DNA of 64,000 nt from UBA5069 sp964560495. GTDB taxonomy: Bacteria > Chloroflexota > Anaerolineae > Caldilineales > Caldilineaceae. Of this stretch, positions 17,341 to 25,385 are shown one piece after another. Below the pieces are notes generated by a model, which saw only the letters and a program-made list of their open reading frames with translations, was not told the origin of the DNA and ran no database searches. Made by a program: the position numbers and the translations under genes. The first letter of the stretch is position 1. Every line of letters starts with the position of its first letter. The DNA is taken from positions 81,542-145,541 of the forward strand of contig CAZLMM010000004.1 of assembly GCA_964560495.1 (NCBI GenBank). Reading direction: 5' to 3'.

Positions 17341-17448
17341 AGGCTCGCTGAATCTGCCTGAAGCGCAAAGCGAGCCTTTTGACTGAAGCCTGGTTTCACC
17401 GTGATGACGCCCCCGGCGCGCCAATGGTGAAGCCAGGTTTCTTTTTCT
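17341..17448 (+). promoter_or_regulatory. Tandem terminator-like hairpins in the FtsK-like gene leader
   Basis: Hairpin 1: AGGCTCGCT (17341-17349) with AGCGAGCCT (17369-17377), followed by TTT. Hairpin 2: CCTGGTTTCACC (17388-17399) with GGTGAAGCCAGG (17427-17438, one G-U pair), then a T-rich run. AGCCTGG (17386-17392) could instead pair with CCAGGCT (17339-17345), which would break both hairpins. This may be an attenuator. Confidence 0.5.
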
Positions 17449-17455
17449 TTGGACA

Positions 17456-18481
17456 ATGACCATCAACCGCTCGACTCTTGAACGACAGGCAGACCGCATC
17501 GAGGCGGTGCTGCGGCGACACAAAGCGCCGGCCTATGTGGACGGGGGCGTCGTGACGCCGCGCTTGATTCAGTTTCACCTCACACCGGCGCCCGAGACCA
17601 AGGTCTCGAAGATCAGCGGGCTGGCCGAAGAGCTGGGACTGGCGCTCAACTGCACCGGCGTGCGGATTCAGCGCCAAGGAAATCGACTCCACCTGGAGAT
17701 TCCCCGGCGGGATGCTGAACCTGTTCGCTTGTTGCCCCTTTGTGAGTCGCTCGCTGCGCCTACCCATTCTGCCGTGCTTGGGGTGGATGACCGAGGGGGG
17801 CCGCTCCTGTTGCGGCTGACTGCTGCGGATGTTGTACATGTGCTTGTTTGCGGCACAACCGGCAGTGGCAAGAGCGCATTGGTGCGCAGCATGTTGGCCT
17901 CTCTCGCCTATTTTAATCAGCCGGACGACTTGCAGATGGTGCTCATCGACCCTAAGGGCCGAGGGTATGGGATGCTAAGGGATCTGCCCCACGTACGGGG
18001 AGCGGCCCTTGGTTCGACGCCTGACGCGACGATGCAGCTTCGAGCGCTCGTGACAGAGATGGAGCGTCGAGACCGCAGCCGTGAAAGTACGCCTGTGTTG
18101 GTCATCGCAGTTGATGAGTTGGCAGACCTGTTGCAGACGGGCGGGCAGCAGGTGGAAGCGCTGCTGACGCGGCTGGCCCAGCGAGGCCGTGAGGCGGGGT
18201 TGCACCTGATTGCCAGCACGCAGAAACCCAGCGCCAGCCTGATCGGCAGCGCAATGAAGGCGCTGTTCCCTATCCGCATTGTGGGCGCTGTGTCCAGCCG
18301 CGACGAGGCGCGCTACGCCGCTGGAATGTCAGACAGCGGCGCGGAGAAACTGACGGGCAAAGGGGATTTCCTATTGATCGCGCACAATCAACCGTTGCGC
18401 TTTCAGGCGGCATGGCTTGGGCCGAAGGACCTGGCGAGTATTGTTGAGGGAGTGAATCGTAGACGGTCTGCCGTTCTATAG
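17456..18481 (+). CDS. Soluble FtsK/SpoIIIE-type DNA translocase ATPase
   Basis: The 341-residue protein contains the FtsK motor only: an alpha/beta-type DNA-binding part (about 1-100), Walker A CGTTGSGKSALV (about 130-141), and Walker B VIAVDELADLL (about 217-227). It lacks the N-terminal membrane segments and the C-terminal gamma domain that reads KOPS, so it is less than half the length of cell-division FtsK. Family members of this size occur in mobile elements and in stress-related loci. An apparent LexA-controlled promoter and a structured leader precede it, which suggests damage-inducible expression. No other mobile-element gene adjoins it. Confidence 0.85.
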   Translation: MTINRSTLERQADRIEAVLRRHKAPAYVDGGVVTPRLIQFHLTPAPETKVSKISGLAEELGLALNCTGVRIQRQGNRLHLEIPRRDAEPVRLLPLCESLAAPTHSAVLGVDDRGGPLLLRLTAADVVHVLVCGTTGSGKSALVRSMLASLAYFNQPDDLQMVLIDPKGRGYGMLRDLPHVRGAALGSTPDATMQLRALVTEMERRDRSRESTPVLVIAVDELADLLQTGGQQVEALLTRLAQRGREAGLHLIASTQKPSASLIGSAMKALFPIRIVGAVSSRDEARYAAGMSDSGAEKLTGKGDFLLIAHNQPLRFQAAWLGPKDLASIVEGVNRRRSAVL

Positions 18482-18501
18482 AAAGTCAGATAAAGAATCG
18501 T

Positions 18502-18521
18502 AGGGGCATGTCCTTGCCCCT
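18502..18521 (+). terminator. Short GC hairpin after the FtsK-like gene
   Basis: AGGGGCA (18502-18508) pairs with TGCCCCT (18515-18521) around a 6-base loop, 20 bases after the stop. No T run follows, so termination would be weak. The spacer to 18684 has no gene. Confidence 0.4.
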
Positions 18522-18683
18522 GCCCTGAGCGACCGCAAGGGATCGTCTCAACCACGGAACATTATCTGAACATCTATGGCCCGTCGGTCAAAGCAGGTTT
18601 TTTTCGCCGCTGCGGCTGCTTCTCGGCGACATGAGGCGGCAAATCCATTCAGTCGAATCAAGTGTGGAGAGAGGAGGCGTTTT

Positions 18684-19085
18684 ATGAAGCGCATCGTTGT
18701 GGTTGCCATTCTCATTTTTCTGGGCGCGGGCCTCTGGCGCATCGGCGAGTCGTTGAGCAGCGACGCAATCGGTATGGCGTTGGGCGTGGCCTTTGGCGTA
18801 TTGGCGGGGCTGCCTGTCGCCCTGCTGACGCTGGCGGCTGGGCGACGCCGCACCGAATATGAAGCGGAGTTCAGCGGTCGCCGACCTGACAGCGCCTACC
18901 CCTACTATCCCCCCCAGCCGCCAGTCATCGTAGTGACTGGCGGTCCCCAGTTGCCGGGCGCGCAGAGTTCTTCGGGCTACTTGCCAACTATGCAAGGGGA
19001 TGGTGGGGAGGTATGGGCCGGCCAGCGCGCCAATCGCGTCTTCACGGTGGTTGGTGAGAAAGAGGGCCTCGTCGAGGAGTGGTGA
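18684..19085 (+). CDS. Small membrane protein with two TM segments, unknown function
   Basis: The 133-residue protein begins MKRIVVVAILIFLGAGLWRIG. It has two hydrophobic segments (about 3-20 and 30-55) and a Pro/Tyr-rich soluble tail (YPYYPPQPPVIVV). The tail's end (RVFTVVGEKEGLVEEW) is acidic. ATG 18684 has a strong site, GAGGAGG, at the right distance; the longer open frame upstream starts at 18576 without one. No family was recognised. It converges with the sugar dehydrogenase gene, only 7 bases away. Confidence 0.7.
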   Translation: MKRIVVVAILIFLGAGLWRIGESLSSDAIGMALGVAFGVLAGLPVALLTLAAGRRRTEYEAEFSGRRPDSAYPYYPPQPPVIVVTGGPQLPGAQSSSGYLPTMQGDGGEVWAGQRANRVFTVVGEKEGLVEEW

Positions 19086-19092
19086 CGGCCAC

Positions 19093-20379
19093 TCACTCGA
19101 CGAGCAGCCGATGCACCGTACCGTCATCGCTCGCAAGGTAGAGCTCGCCGCTTTCATCTTCACCAAAGGATGTGATGGGCAGATCTGTCTGCAAGAGAAC
19201 ATCGCTGCTCCATTCCCCTTCGCTTGTTGGGACAGCCGCCCAGATTTCGCCACTGCAGTAGTCGGCATAGAAATAGACGCCGTTCAGGCTTGGATGCGTC
19301 TGTCCACGATGGACGTAGCCGCCAGTGATGGAGCAACGCCCGGCATGGCTGTACTCAAGAATGGGCGTCTCCAGCCCGTCAGCGTTGCAGTCGGCGCCGC
19401 TGAAGCAGTGGGCGGCTTCCATGATGGGCCAGCCATAGTTGAGGCCGCCGGCATTCGCTGCCGGGGTGAAATTTACTTCCTCCCATTGATTCTGGCCGAC
19501 ATCGGCAATCCAAAGATCCCCTGTCACGCGGTCGAAGGTAAAGCGCCACGGGTTGCGTAGACCAACTGCCCAGATTTCATCGCGCACATCCACGCCGTTC
19601 CAGTCGACCGTCACCCACGGGTTGTCGGGGGGAATGAGGTATGGCCTGGCGAGATCGGTCGTGACATCGATGCGCAGCATTTTGCCCAGCAGGCTCGCAG
19701 GATTCTGACCGTTCTGGAAGCGGTCATTGGCTGCGCCGCCGTCGCCCATGCCAATCCACAAATAGCCATCTGGCCCAAAGGTCAACATCCCGCCATTGTG
19801 GTTGGGGGCCGGTTGGTCAATCTGCATGACGATGAATTCGCTGGCGCTGTCCGCCACATTGGGGTCGTCGTCCGAGTGAAAGCGTGAGATGATCGTGTCG
19901 CCGTTCTTGTCGGTGTAGTTCACCCAAAACAACTTGCTGGTTGCGTAATCCGGCGGAAAGGCCAAGCCAAGCAGCCCCTGTTCGTTGGAGCTGCTGCCGA
20001 CGCGGTCGGTGATGTCTAGAAATGGCCGATCCACCAGTTGGCCGGCGGCCAAGATGCGGATGCGACCTGGCTTTTCCAGAATGAAGAGCCGGTCGCTTCC
20101 ATCGCCGGCATTGGTGACAAAGGTTGGTCGTTGCAGGCCATCCACGACAAGGGCAAGAGAGGGCGTCTCTTCGGTTGGGTCGAAAGCGATTATGGTCTCG
20201 GTCGGTTTCGGTGTGACGGTGGGCAGAACTGCAGCGGGTTGGTCAAGAGCGGTCGCAGTTGTCGGCGTGGTAGAAGCTGCTGTCGGGGCAATCTCGGTTG
20301 CAGGCGACGGGGTGGGCGCACTGATGGCGCAGCCAGACAGGAACAGAAATGAAACCAGCAAACCAGCGATCAGACGCAT
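19093..20379 (-). CDS. PQQ-dependent sugar (glucose/sorbosone-type) dehydrogenase lipoprotein
   Basis: The 428-residue protein starts MRLIAGLLVSFLFLSGC, a lipoprotein signal with lipobox LSGC, then a Thr/Pro/Ala-rich linker to about residue 70. The rest is the six-bladed propeller of the soluble glucose dehydrogenase family: GLLGLAFPPDY, NHNGGMLTFGPDGYLWIGMGDGG, GLRNPWRFTFD, GGYVHRG. Members oxidise aldose sugars with PQQ at the cell surface, though the substrate cannot be read here. ATG 20379 has AAAGGAG about 10 bases upstream, so the longer frame to 20412 is not used. It is divergent from the ABC exporter gene. Confidence 0.9.
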   Translation of the reverse strand: MRLIAGLLVSFLFLSGCAISAPTPSPATEIAPTAASTTPTTATALDQPAAVLPTVTPKPTETIIAFDPTEETPSLALVVDGLQRPTFVTNAGDGSDRLFILEKPGRIRILAAGQLVDRPFLDITDRVGSSSNEQGLLGLAFPPDYATSKLFWVNYTDKNGDTIISRFHSDDDPNVADSASEFIVMQIDQPAPNHNGGMLTFGPDGYLWIGMGDGGAANDRFQNGQNPASLLGKMLRIDVTTDLARPYLIPPDNPWVTVDWNGVDVRDEIWAVGLRNPWRFTFDRVTGDLWIADVGQNQWEEVNFTPAANAGGLNYGWPIMEAAHCFSGADCNADGLETPILEYSHAGRCSITGGYVHRGQTHPSLNGVYFYADYCSGEIWAAVPTSEGEWSSDVLLQTDLPITSFGEDESGELYLASDDGTVHRLLVE

Positions 20380-20556
20380 TTTTTGCTTACTCCTTTTGAA
20401 GCAACTCTCCAAAACGTGCAGTTGCTACGTTTTCAGTATTTCCGTTATTTTCATTATCCTGACAAATACAGGAACCACAATAGCTGTGATTGTCCACGTT
20501 GACTGTCAGTAGTGTCACCATGTTGGGTCTTCTGGCCGATTTTTGACCGGCGCAGA

Positions 20557-20640
20557 TTGGCGACTCCCTGAACGTCGATCTATACTTCGGCTCAACATAT
20601 TGGTTTGATTACCAAACTATTTCAGGTGTATACACACCTG
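20557..20640 (+). promoter_or_regulatory. Promoter with two operator-like palindromes, ABC exporter gene
   Basis: TTGGCG (20557-20562) and TATACT (20581-20586) are 18 bases apart. Downstream of the expected start of transcription lie TTGGT-N6-ACCAA (20600-20615) and CAGGTG-N6-CACCTG (20623-20640). Either could bind a repressor, as is common for drug exporters. No regulator gene is adjacent. Confidence 0.5.
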
Positions 20641-20662
20641 CTGTCATGGTTGAGGACTGAGC

Positions 20663-22510
20663 ATGGGCATGTTACGCAACGCGTTGAACGCAGAAGCCTA
20701 TGACCGCGAGTATTCCAATCGAGACCTGACCAGGCGTATCGCAGCTTATTTCCGGCCCCATGCCCGCCGATTGACGCTCGTTATTCTTACGGTGACGCTG
20801 TTGGCGTTCTTTGGCGCCATCACTCCGGTCTTGATCGCCTGGGGCGTAGGGTACATGAGCGAAGGACAGACGGGCAATGACGTGCTGGTGGGCGTATTGG
20901 TGACAATGGTGATAGCGTTAGGCGTCATCACCTGGGGCGTCAACTATGGCCGGCGGTTGTTGACTGCCCAGCTCATGGGCGATGTGATTTTTGACATGCG
21001 CACCGATGCATTTCGTGCAGTGATCAATCACGATCTGAGCTTTTTTGATCAATATCAATCCGGTCGTATCGTCAGCCGCATCACTAGCGACACCGACGAG
21101 TTTGGCCGCGTCGCCGTTCTCGTTACAGAAGTGGTGTCCCAGTTGCTGGTGGTGGCAATCCTGACGATCTACCTTTTCACCATCGACGTCACACTGACCT
21201 TGGTTCTCTTACTCATCGCGCCCATCGGGTTGATTGTTGCCAGCGCCTTTCAGAAAGTCGCACGCCGCATCACCCGCCAGAGCCAACGCGCCATCGCCGA
21301 GGTGAACGTCTCCATCCAGGAAGCGGTCACGGGCATCCGCGTCTCCAAGAATTTCCGGCGTGAGCAGGGCATCTATGACGATTTTCTTGGCGTCAACAGT
21401 CAAAGCTACGCCATTCATGTACGCCGCGGCCTGGTGCTCTCCGCCCTTTTTCCTGCGCTGCAATTGTGCGTCGGTCTGGGAACCGCGTTGCTGCTCACGG
21501 TCGGCGGCTGGAGCGTGGCGGCTGGCGTCATTGGCGCTGGCGCCTGGTTCCTTTTCATGAACAGCCTGGGCGAGTTCTGGTTTCCACTTACGAATCTTTC
21601 AGCCTTCTGGAGCCAATTCCAGAGCGCGCTGAGCGCCACAGAGCGCATCTTTGGCCTGATGGACGCACAGCCGGCAATTCAGCAGCAAGACAATCGTCCC
21701 GTCGAACACCTTGCCGGCGACATCCGTTTCGAGCATGTGAACTTTCGCTACAACGAGAAGGAACAGGTGCTCTTCGATTTCAACCTCCACATCCGCCCTG
21801 GGGAAAGCGTCGCTTTGGTGGGGCATACGGGGGCAGGCAAGAGCAGCATCGCCAAACTGGTGACGCGCTACTATGAGTTTCAGACGGGTTGCCTGCTCAT
21901 TGACGGTCAGGACATACGCAACTTCGATTTGCGCAGCTATCGCCGCTGCCTGGGGGTGGTGAGCCAGACGCCCTTTCTCTTTGCCGGCAGTGTGGCGGAC
22001 AACATCCGCTACGGTTCGCCCCACTTGAGCGACGCCAGTGTAGAGGCGATTGCTTGCCAGATCGGCGACGGCGACTGGCTGGAGACGCTGCCGGATGGAC
22101 TGGACACCGATGTGGGCGAACGCGGTAATCGCCTGAGCATGGGCCAGCGCCAACTGGTGGTGTTGGCGCGTATGTTGGCGCAGAATCCGGCCATCTTTAT
22201 CCTGGATGAAGCCACCGCCAGCGTCGATCCCTTCACCGAGGCCCAGATTCAGGAAGCGCTGGCGCTGCTTTTCCACAAGCGCACTTCTATCGTTATTGCG
22301 CATCGCCTCTCCACGGTCAAGGCCGCAGATCGCATCCTGGTGCTGCAAAAAGGACGCATCATCGAGGAAGGCGATCACGACCAGTTGATGGCACAGGGCG
22401 GCCATTACGCCGAGTTGTACAACACCTATTTCCGCCATCAATCGCTGGAATATATCGAAGGCAGGCGGGACGCAACCCAACCTCTTGCGGTTTCCGTGGG
22501 TGTGGTGTGA
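20663..22510 (+). CDS. ABC exporter (fused transmembrane and ATPase domains)
   Basis: The 615-residue protein has a six-helix type I exporter domain (about 30-335) and an ATPase domain (about 350-600). Motifs: Walker A GHTGAGKSS (about 386-394), signature LSMGQRQ (methionine in place of the usual second serine/glycine position), Walker B FILDEATASVD and switch AHRLSTVKAADRI. Such half-transporters work as homodimers or heterodimers to export lipids, drugs or peptides. No partner half-transporter is adjacent. GTG is not needed: ATG 20663 is clear. A regulated promoter precedes it. Confidence 0.92.
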   Translation: MGMLRNALNAEAYDREYSNRDLTRRIAAYFRPHARRLTLVILTVTLLAFFGAITPVLIAWGVGYMSEGQTGNDVLVGVLVTMVIALGVITWGVNYGRRLLTAQLMGDVIFDMRTDAFRAVINHDLSFFDQYQSGRIVSRITSDTDEFGRVAVLVTEVVSQLLVVAILTIYLFTIDVTLTLVLLLIAPIGLIVASAFQKVARRITRQSQRAIAEVNVSIQEAVTGIRVSKNFRREQGIYDDFLGVNSQSYAIHVRRGLVLSALFPALQLCVGLGTALLLTVGGWSVAAGVIGAGAWFLFMNSLGEFWFPLTNLSAFWSQFQSALSATERIFGLMDAQPAIQQQDNRPVEHLAGDIRFEHVNFRYNEKEQVLFDFNLHIRPGESVALVGHTGAGKSSIAKLVTRYYEFQTGCLLIDGQDIRNFDLRSYRRCLGVVSQTPFLFAGSVADNIRYGSPHLSDASVEAIACQIGDGDWLETLPDGLDTDVGERGNRLSMGQRQLVVLARMLAQNPAIFILDEATASVDPFTEAQIQEALALLFHKRTSIVIAHRLSTVKAADRILVLQKGRIIEEGDHDQLMAQGGHYAELYNTYFRHQSLEYIEGRRDATQPLAVSVGVV

Positions 22511-22589
22511 TAGCGGCGTTGGATACTTGTGGCTTTCCAGGAGAACTTGGATAGGTTCACAAGTTGCCAGTCCTGATTAGGAAAGACCG

Positions 22590-22970
22590 CTACTGCAGGT
22601 ACGACTCGCGCACTCGTGGCGTCAGCATGTAGATGAGCACGATCACGCTGAGGATCACGCCGATCCAATTCAGCGTTGACCCCGTAAACCAGGCAAGTAG
22701 ATCGACGCCCAGACCGATCACCAAAAAAATGATCCCGATCATCCATGCCCAGGCTTTGCCCGCAAATAGCCCATAAGCCATATACAACGTGATTGCACCG
22801 ACGATGAGCGTCCCCAGGGAGAGCCAGACGAGCGTAGCGCCCTCATTGGTGTAGCCCGTTAGGACGCCGAGCGTCCCTCCCGTGAACCCGAGTACTCCGG
22901 TCAGCAAAGCCCACGCACCGCGCAATCCCACCAGTGCAGCGATGATGTATGCGCCAACAGGACGATTCAT
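22590..22970 (-). CDS. Small integral membrane protein, about four TM helices
   Basis: The 126-residue protein is nearly all hydrophobic: segments near residues 8-28, 45-65, 70-88 and 95-115, starting MNRPVGAYIIAALVGLRGAW. It resembles small conserved membrane proteins of unknown function. ATG 22970 follows a GAGGAGAG ribosome site, while the frame open to 23027 lacks one. The gene is divergent from the WG-repeat gene, across 198 bases in which no clear promoter was identified. Confidence 0.7.
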   Translation of the reverse strand: MNRPVGAYIIAALVGLRGAWALLTGVLGFTGGTLGVLTGYTNEGATLVWLSLGTLIVGAITLYMAYGLFAGKAWAWMIGIIFLVIGLGVDLLAWFTGSTLNWIGVILSVIVLIYMLTPRVRESYLQ

Positions 22971-23168
22971 TTTCTCTCCTCGCTTTCTATGCTTTGGATG
23001 AATTGGAATGGGTGATAGCCAGATCACTCTTCTTGTCGATTTTATGACAGGTCACGACCAGTGTAGTATACAAGGGATGATCGCGAATGCGTAGCATCGG
23101 ACTCGACATTTTGCAGATGTAGGCCACTGCTCCTTTGCAGTGATCGATGGCATGACGGAGGTGATGAG

Positions 23169-25385
23169 ATGGCGTTGCATCGCAACAGTGGGGGGGCGAA
23201 TCGCCCTGTTTGGGCTACCTTCCCAATGGGGTTTGAGTCACGAGAACTTGGTTTTGTCCGGCGTTTGGCGGCTGGCGTTGGGGCGCTTGCAGCGACGCTG
23301 CTCTTCGTGATGTTTTCGTCTACGCCAGCGTATGCCCAAACGACAGAGCCGATCACGCCAACCGTTGCCACAACTCCGGTCACGTTTACGATCCCATCAA
23401 CGATCTCCATCGAAGCGCTGTCGAATTTGACCTATACTCTCTCATCTTTGGGCGGCGCGTCGCTGGGTCTGAGCGGCGGCGTCTTCGAGGATGCGGAACG
23501 AGGCGCGCGTAGCGCGCTGCAAGACAGCACCATCGCGCTGGGCGATCTGGACGGCGACGGTCAGCAAGACGCCGTCGTCATCATCACCACCACAATCGGC
23601 GAAAGCACCTTTGTCGATCTGGCAGCGGTTTTGCAGCGCGATGGGATACTGGTCAACCTGCCGAGCATGACCCTCGGAGATCGAGTGCAGGTGAGCAACA
23701 CAGCCATTGTCGACGGCGTAATCCGTTTGGGGCTGGTCGTCCATGGGCCTGATGACCTGCTCTGCTGCCCAACGCTTTCCACCGCACGAGCCTATCGCCT
23801 GCGCGACGGTCAATTGGTCGATGCGCCGCGCCCCAACCCTGGGCGCCTCTTTCCCATTTTCACCAAAGGGCGCTATGCCTATATCAGTGAGTTTGGCGAG
23901 ATGATTACGCCGGCCCAGTTTGCCTTTGCTGGCGAGTTCTCTGAAGGGATGGCGTTGGTGAGCTATGACGGCCAGAACTTTGGCTTCATCGATGATACGG
24001 GCGAGTTAGTCATACCGCCGCGCTTTCTCTTTGCTACCCCCTTCTCGGCAGGTCAGGCCGTGGCGGCGACGCCTACGAACGGTGAACGCTTGGCAGATGC
24101 CATCTTTATCAATCGCCGGGGCGAGAACATTTTCGACAACCGCACCTTCCCCTTTGCGCGAGGATTCAGTGAGGGTATGGCCGCGGCGCGCGACGAAAGC
24201 GGCAAGTTCGGGTTCATCGACACCCGCGGCAACCCGGTGATCGCCTATCAATATGATGATGCGCTGCCCTTCAGCGAGGGCTTGGCCCCGGTGTTGGTGG
24301 GTGACAAAGTGGGCTACATCGATCGACGCGGCCAAATGGTCGTAGACCCCCAGTATGACTCCGCATTCGATTTTAGCGAGGGGCTGGCCGCCGTTACTGT
24401 CGGAGGGCTGACGGGATATATCAACCACCGGGGTGAACTTGTCATCCCACCTCAATTCGATGCAGCGCGCAAATTCAGCGGCGGTTTGGCCGCCGTGAAG
24501 TCAGGCAACAACGAGGCGTATATCGACCCCACCGGCGCAATCATCATCGATGCTCTCGAATTTACCGACGCACACGACTTTTCTGAAGGATTGGCAGCGG
24601 TGAAGATCGGCGAACGCTACGGCTATATCGATTCGACCGGGGCAGCGGTCATTCCCGCCCAGTTCACGCAGGCTGGAGACTTTCAGCAGGGCGTCGCCGT
24701 GGTCGGAACGGCCGACCTCTGGGGGGTGATCCGACCCGACGGCGCCTGGCTTGTTCAGGTGGAGAAGACTCCAGTGAGCTTGACGCCTGAGATATCCGGC
24801 TCGGTTGGCCTGGAGAGCAATGTCTACACACAAACCGTTGCAACCGACTCTAGCGAAGCGCAAAACGCGACTGGCGCAGCCGCCACGGAGATCATCATGT
24901 TCACACCCCAGCCCTCTCCTGAAACGCGGTCTGGGATGTGCATCGCCAATTCAGAGATCGTTCCCCTGCCCACTGCCTGGCGCTGCGGCGTAAGCGGTGA
25001 AATTTACGACCCGTGCCTGACTGCTGTAGATGGCGCGACAATTGTCTGCGGCGCCGACCCGGCGTCAGGCGCGCCGGGCTTCAATTTGATTTTAGAAAGC
25101 CCACTGCCAGTTGCAAACGTCCCCCAACGAGCATTTCCGGGCGCGCTTCAATTCCAATTGGAGAGCGGCGCCATCTGCAGCTGGAACAGCGGCGATTCAA
25201 TTCAGGTGGAGGGACGTCGAGTCAACTACATTTGTTCAGACTTGACGCAGCTTTTGGGTGAAGTCGATCAATCCCAACCACTGTGGACTATCGAGGAAGT
25301 GACGCTCAGCAACGACGGTCTGGGCAACTATCGCATCGAGTCGTCACGAGCGGTTCCCATCATGCGAGTCTGGCAGCCGCAATGA
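23169..25385 (+). CDS. Secreted WG-repeat protein
   Basis: The 738-residue protein has an N-terminal signal peptide with a long positively charged start (hydrophobic core about 35-52, cleavage near AYAQ). An N-terminal beta domain (about 65-220) is followed by eight or so WG/KWG-type repeats (about 235-535), each ending in patterns such as FSEGMA or FSEGLAAV and YIDRRG or FGFIDDTG. A C-terminal domain with paired cysteines follows (about 570-738). WG-repeat proteins are extracellular and poorly understood. GGAGGTGAT precedes ATG 23169. Its stop overlaps the start of the next gene (ATGA, 25382-25385). Confidence 0.87.
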   Translation: MALHRNSGGANRPVWATFPMGFESRELGFVRRLAAGVGALAATLLFVMFSSTPAYAQTTEPITPTVATTPVTFTIPSTISIEALSNLTYTLSSLGGASLGLSGGVFEDAERGARSALQDSTIALGDLDGDGQQDAVVIITTTIGESTFVDLAAVLQRDGILVNLPSMTLGDRVQVSNTAIVDGVIRLGLVVHGPDDLLCCPTLSTARAYRLRDGQLVDAPRPNPGRLFPIFTKGRYAYISEFGEMITPAQFAFAGEFSEGMALVSYDGQNFGFIDDTGELVIPPRFLFATPFSAGQAVAATPTNGERLADAIFINRRGENIFDNRTFPFARGFSEGMAAARDESGKFGFIDTRGNPVIAYQYDDALPFSEGLAPVLVGDKVGYIDRRGQMVVDPQYDSAFDFSEGLAAVTVGGLTGYINHRGELVIPPQFDAARKFSGGLAAVKSGNNEAYIDPTGAIIIDALEFTDAHDFSEGLAAVKIGERYGYIDSTGAAVIPAQFTQAGDFQQGVAVVGTADLWGVIRPDGAWLVQVEKTPVSLTPEISGSVGLESNVYTQTVATDSSEAQNATGAAATEIIMFTPQPSPETRSGMCIANSEIVPLPTAWRCGVSGEIYDPCLTAVDGATIVCGADPASGAPGFNLILESPLPVANVPQRAFPGALQFQLESGAICSWNSGDSIQVEGRRVNYICSDLTQLLGEVDQSQPLWTIEEVTLSNDGLGNYRIESSRAVPIMRVWQPQ

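Noticed and set aside
17456..18481. Integrated plasmid or ICE based on the FtsK-like gene
   Set aside because: No relaxase, integrase, replication initiator or att-like repeats were seen around it.
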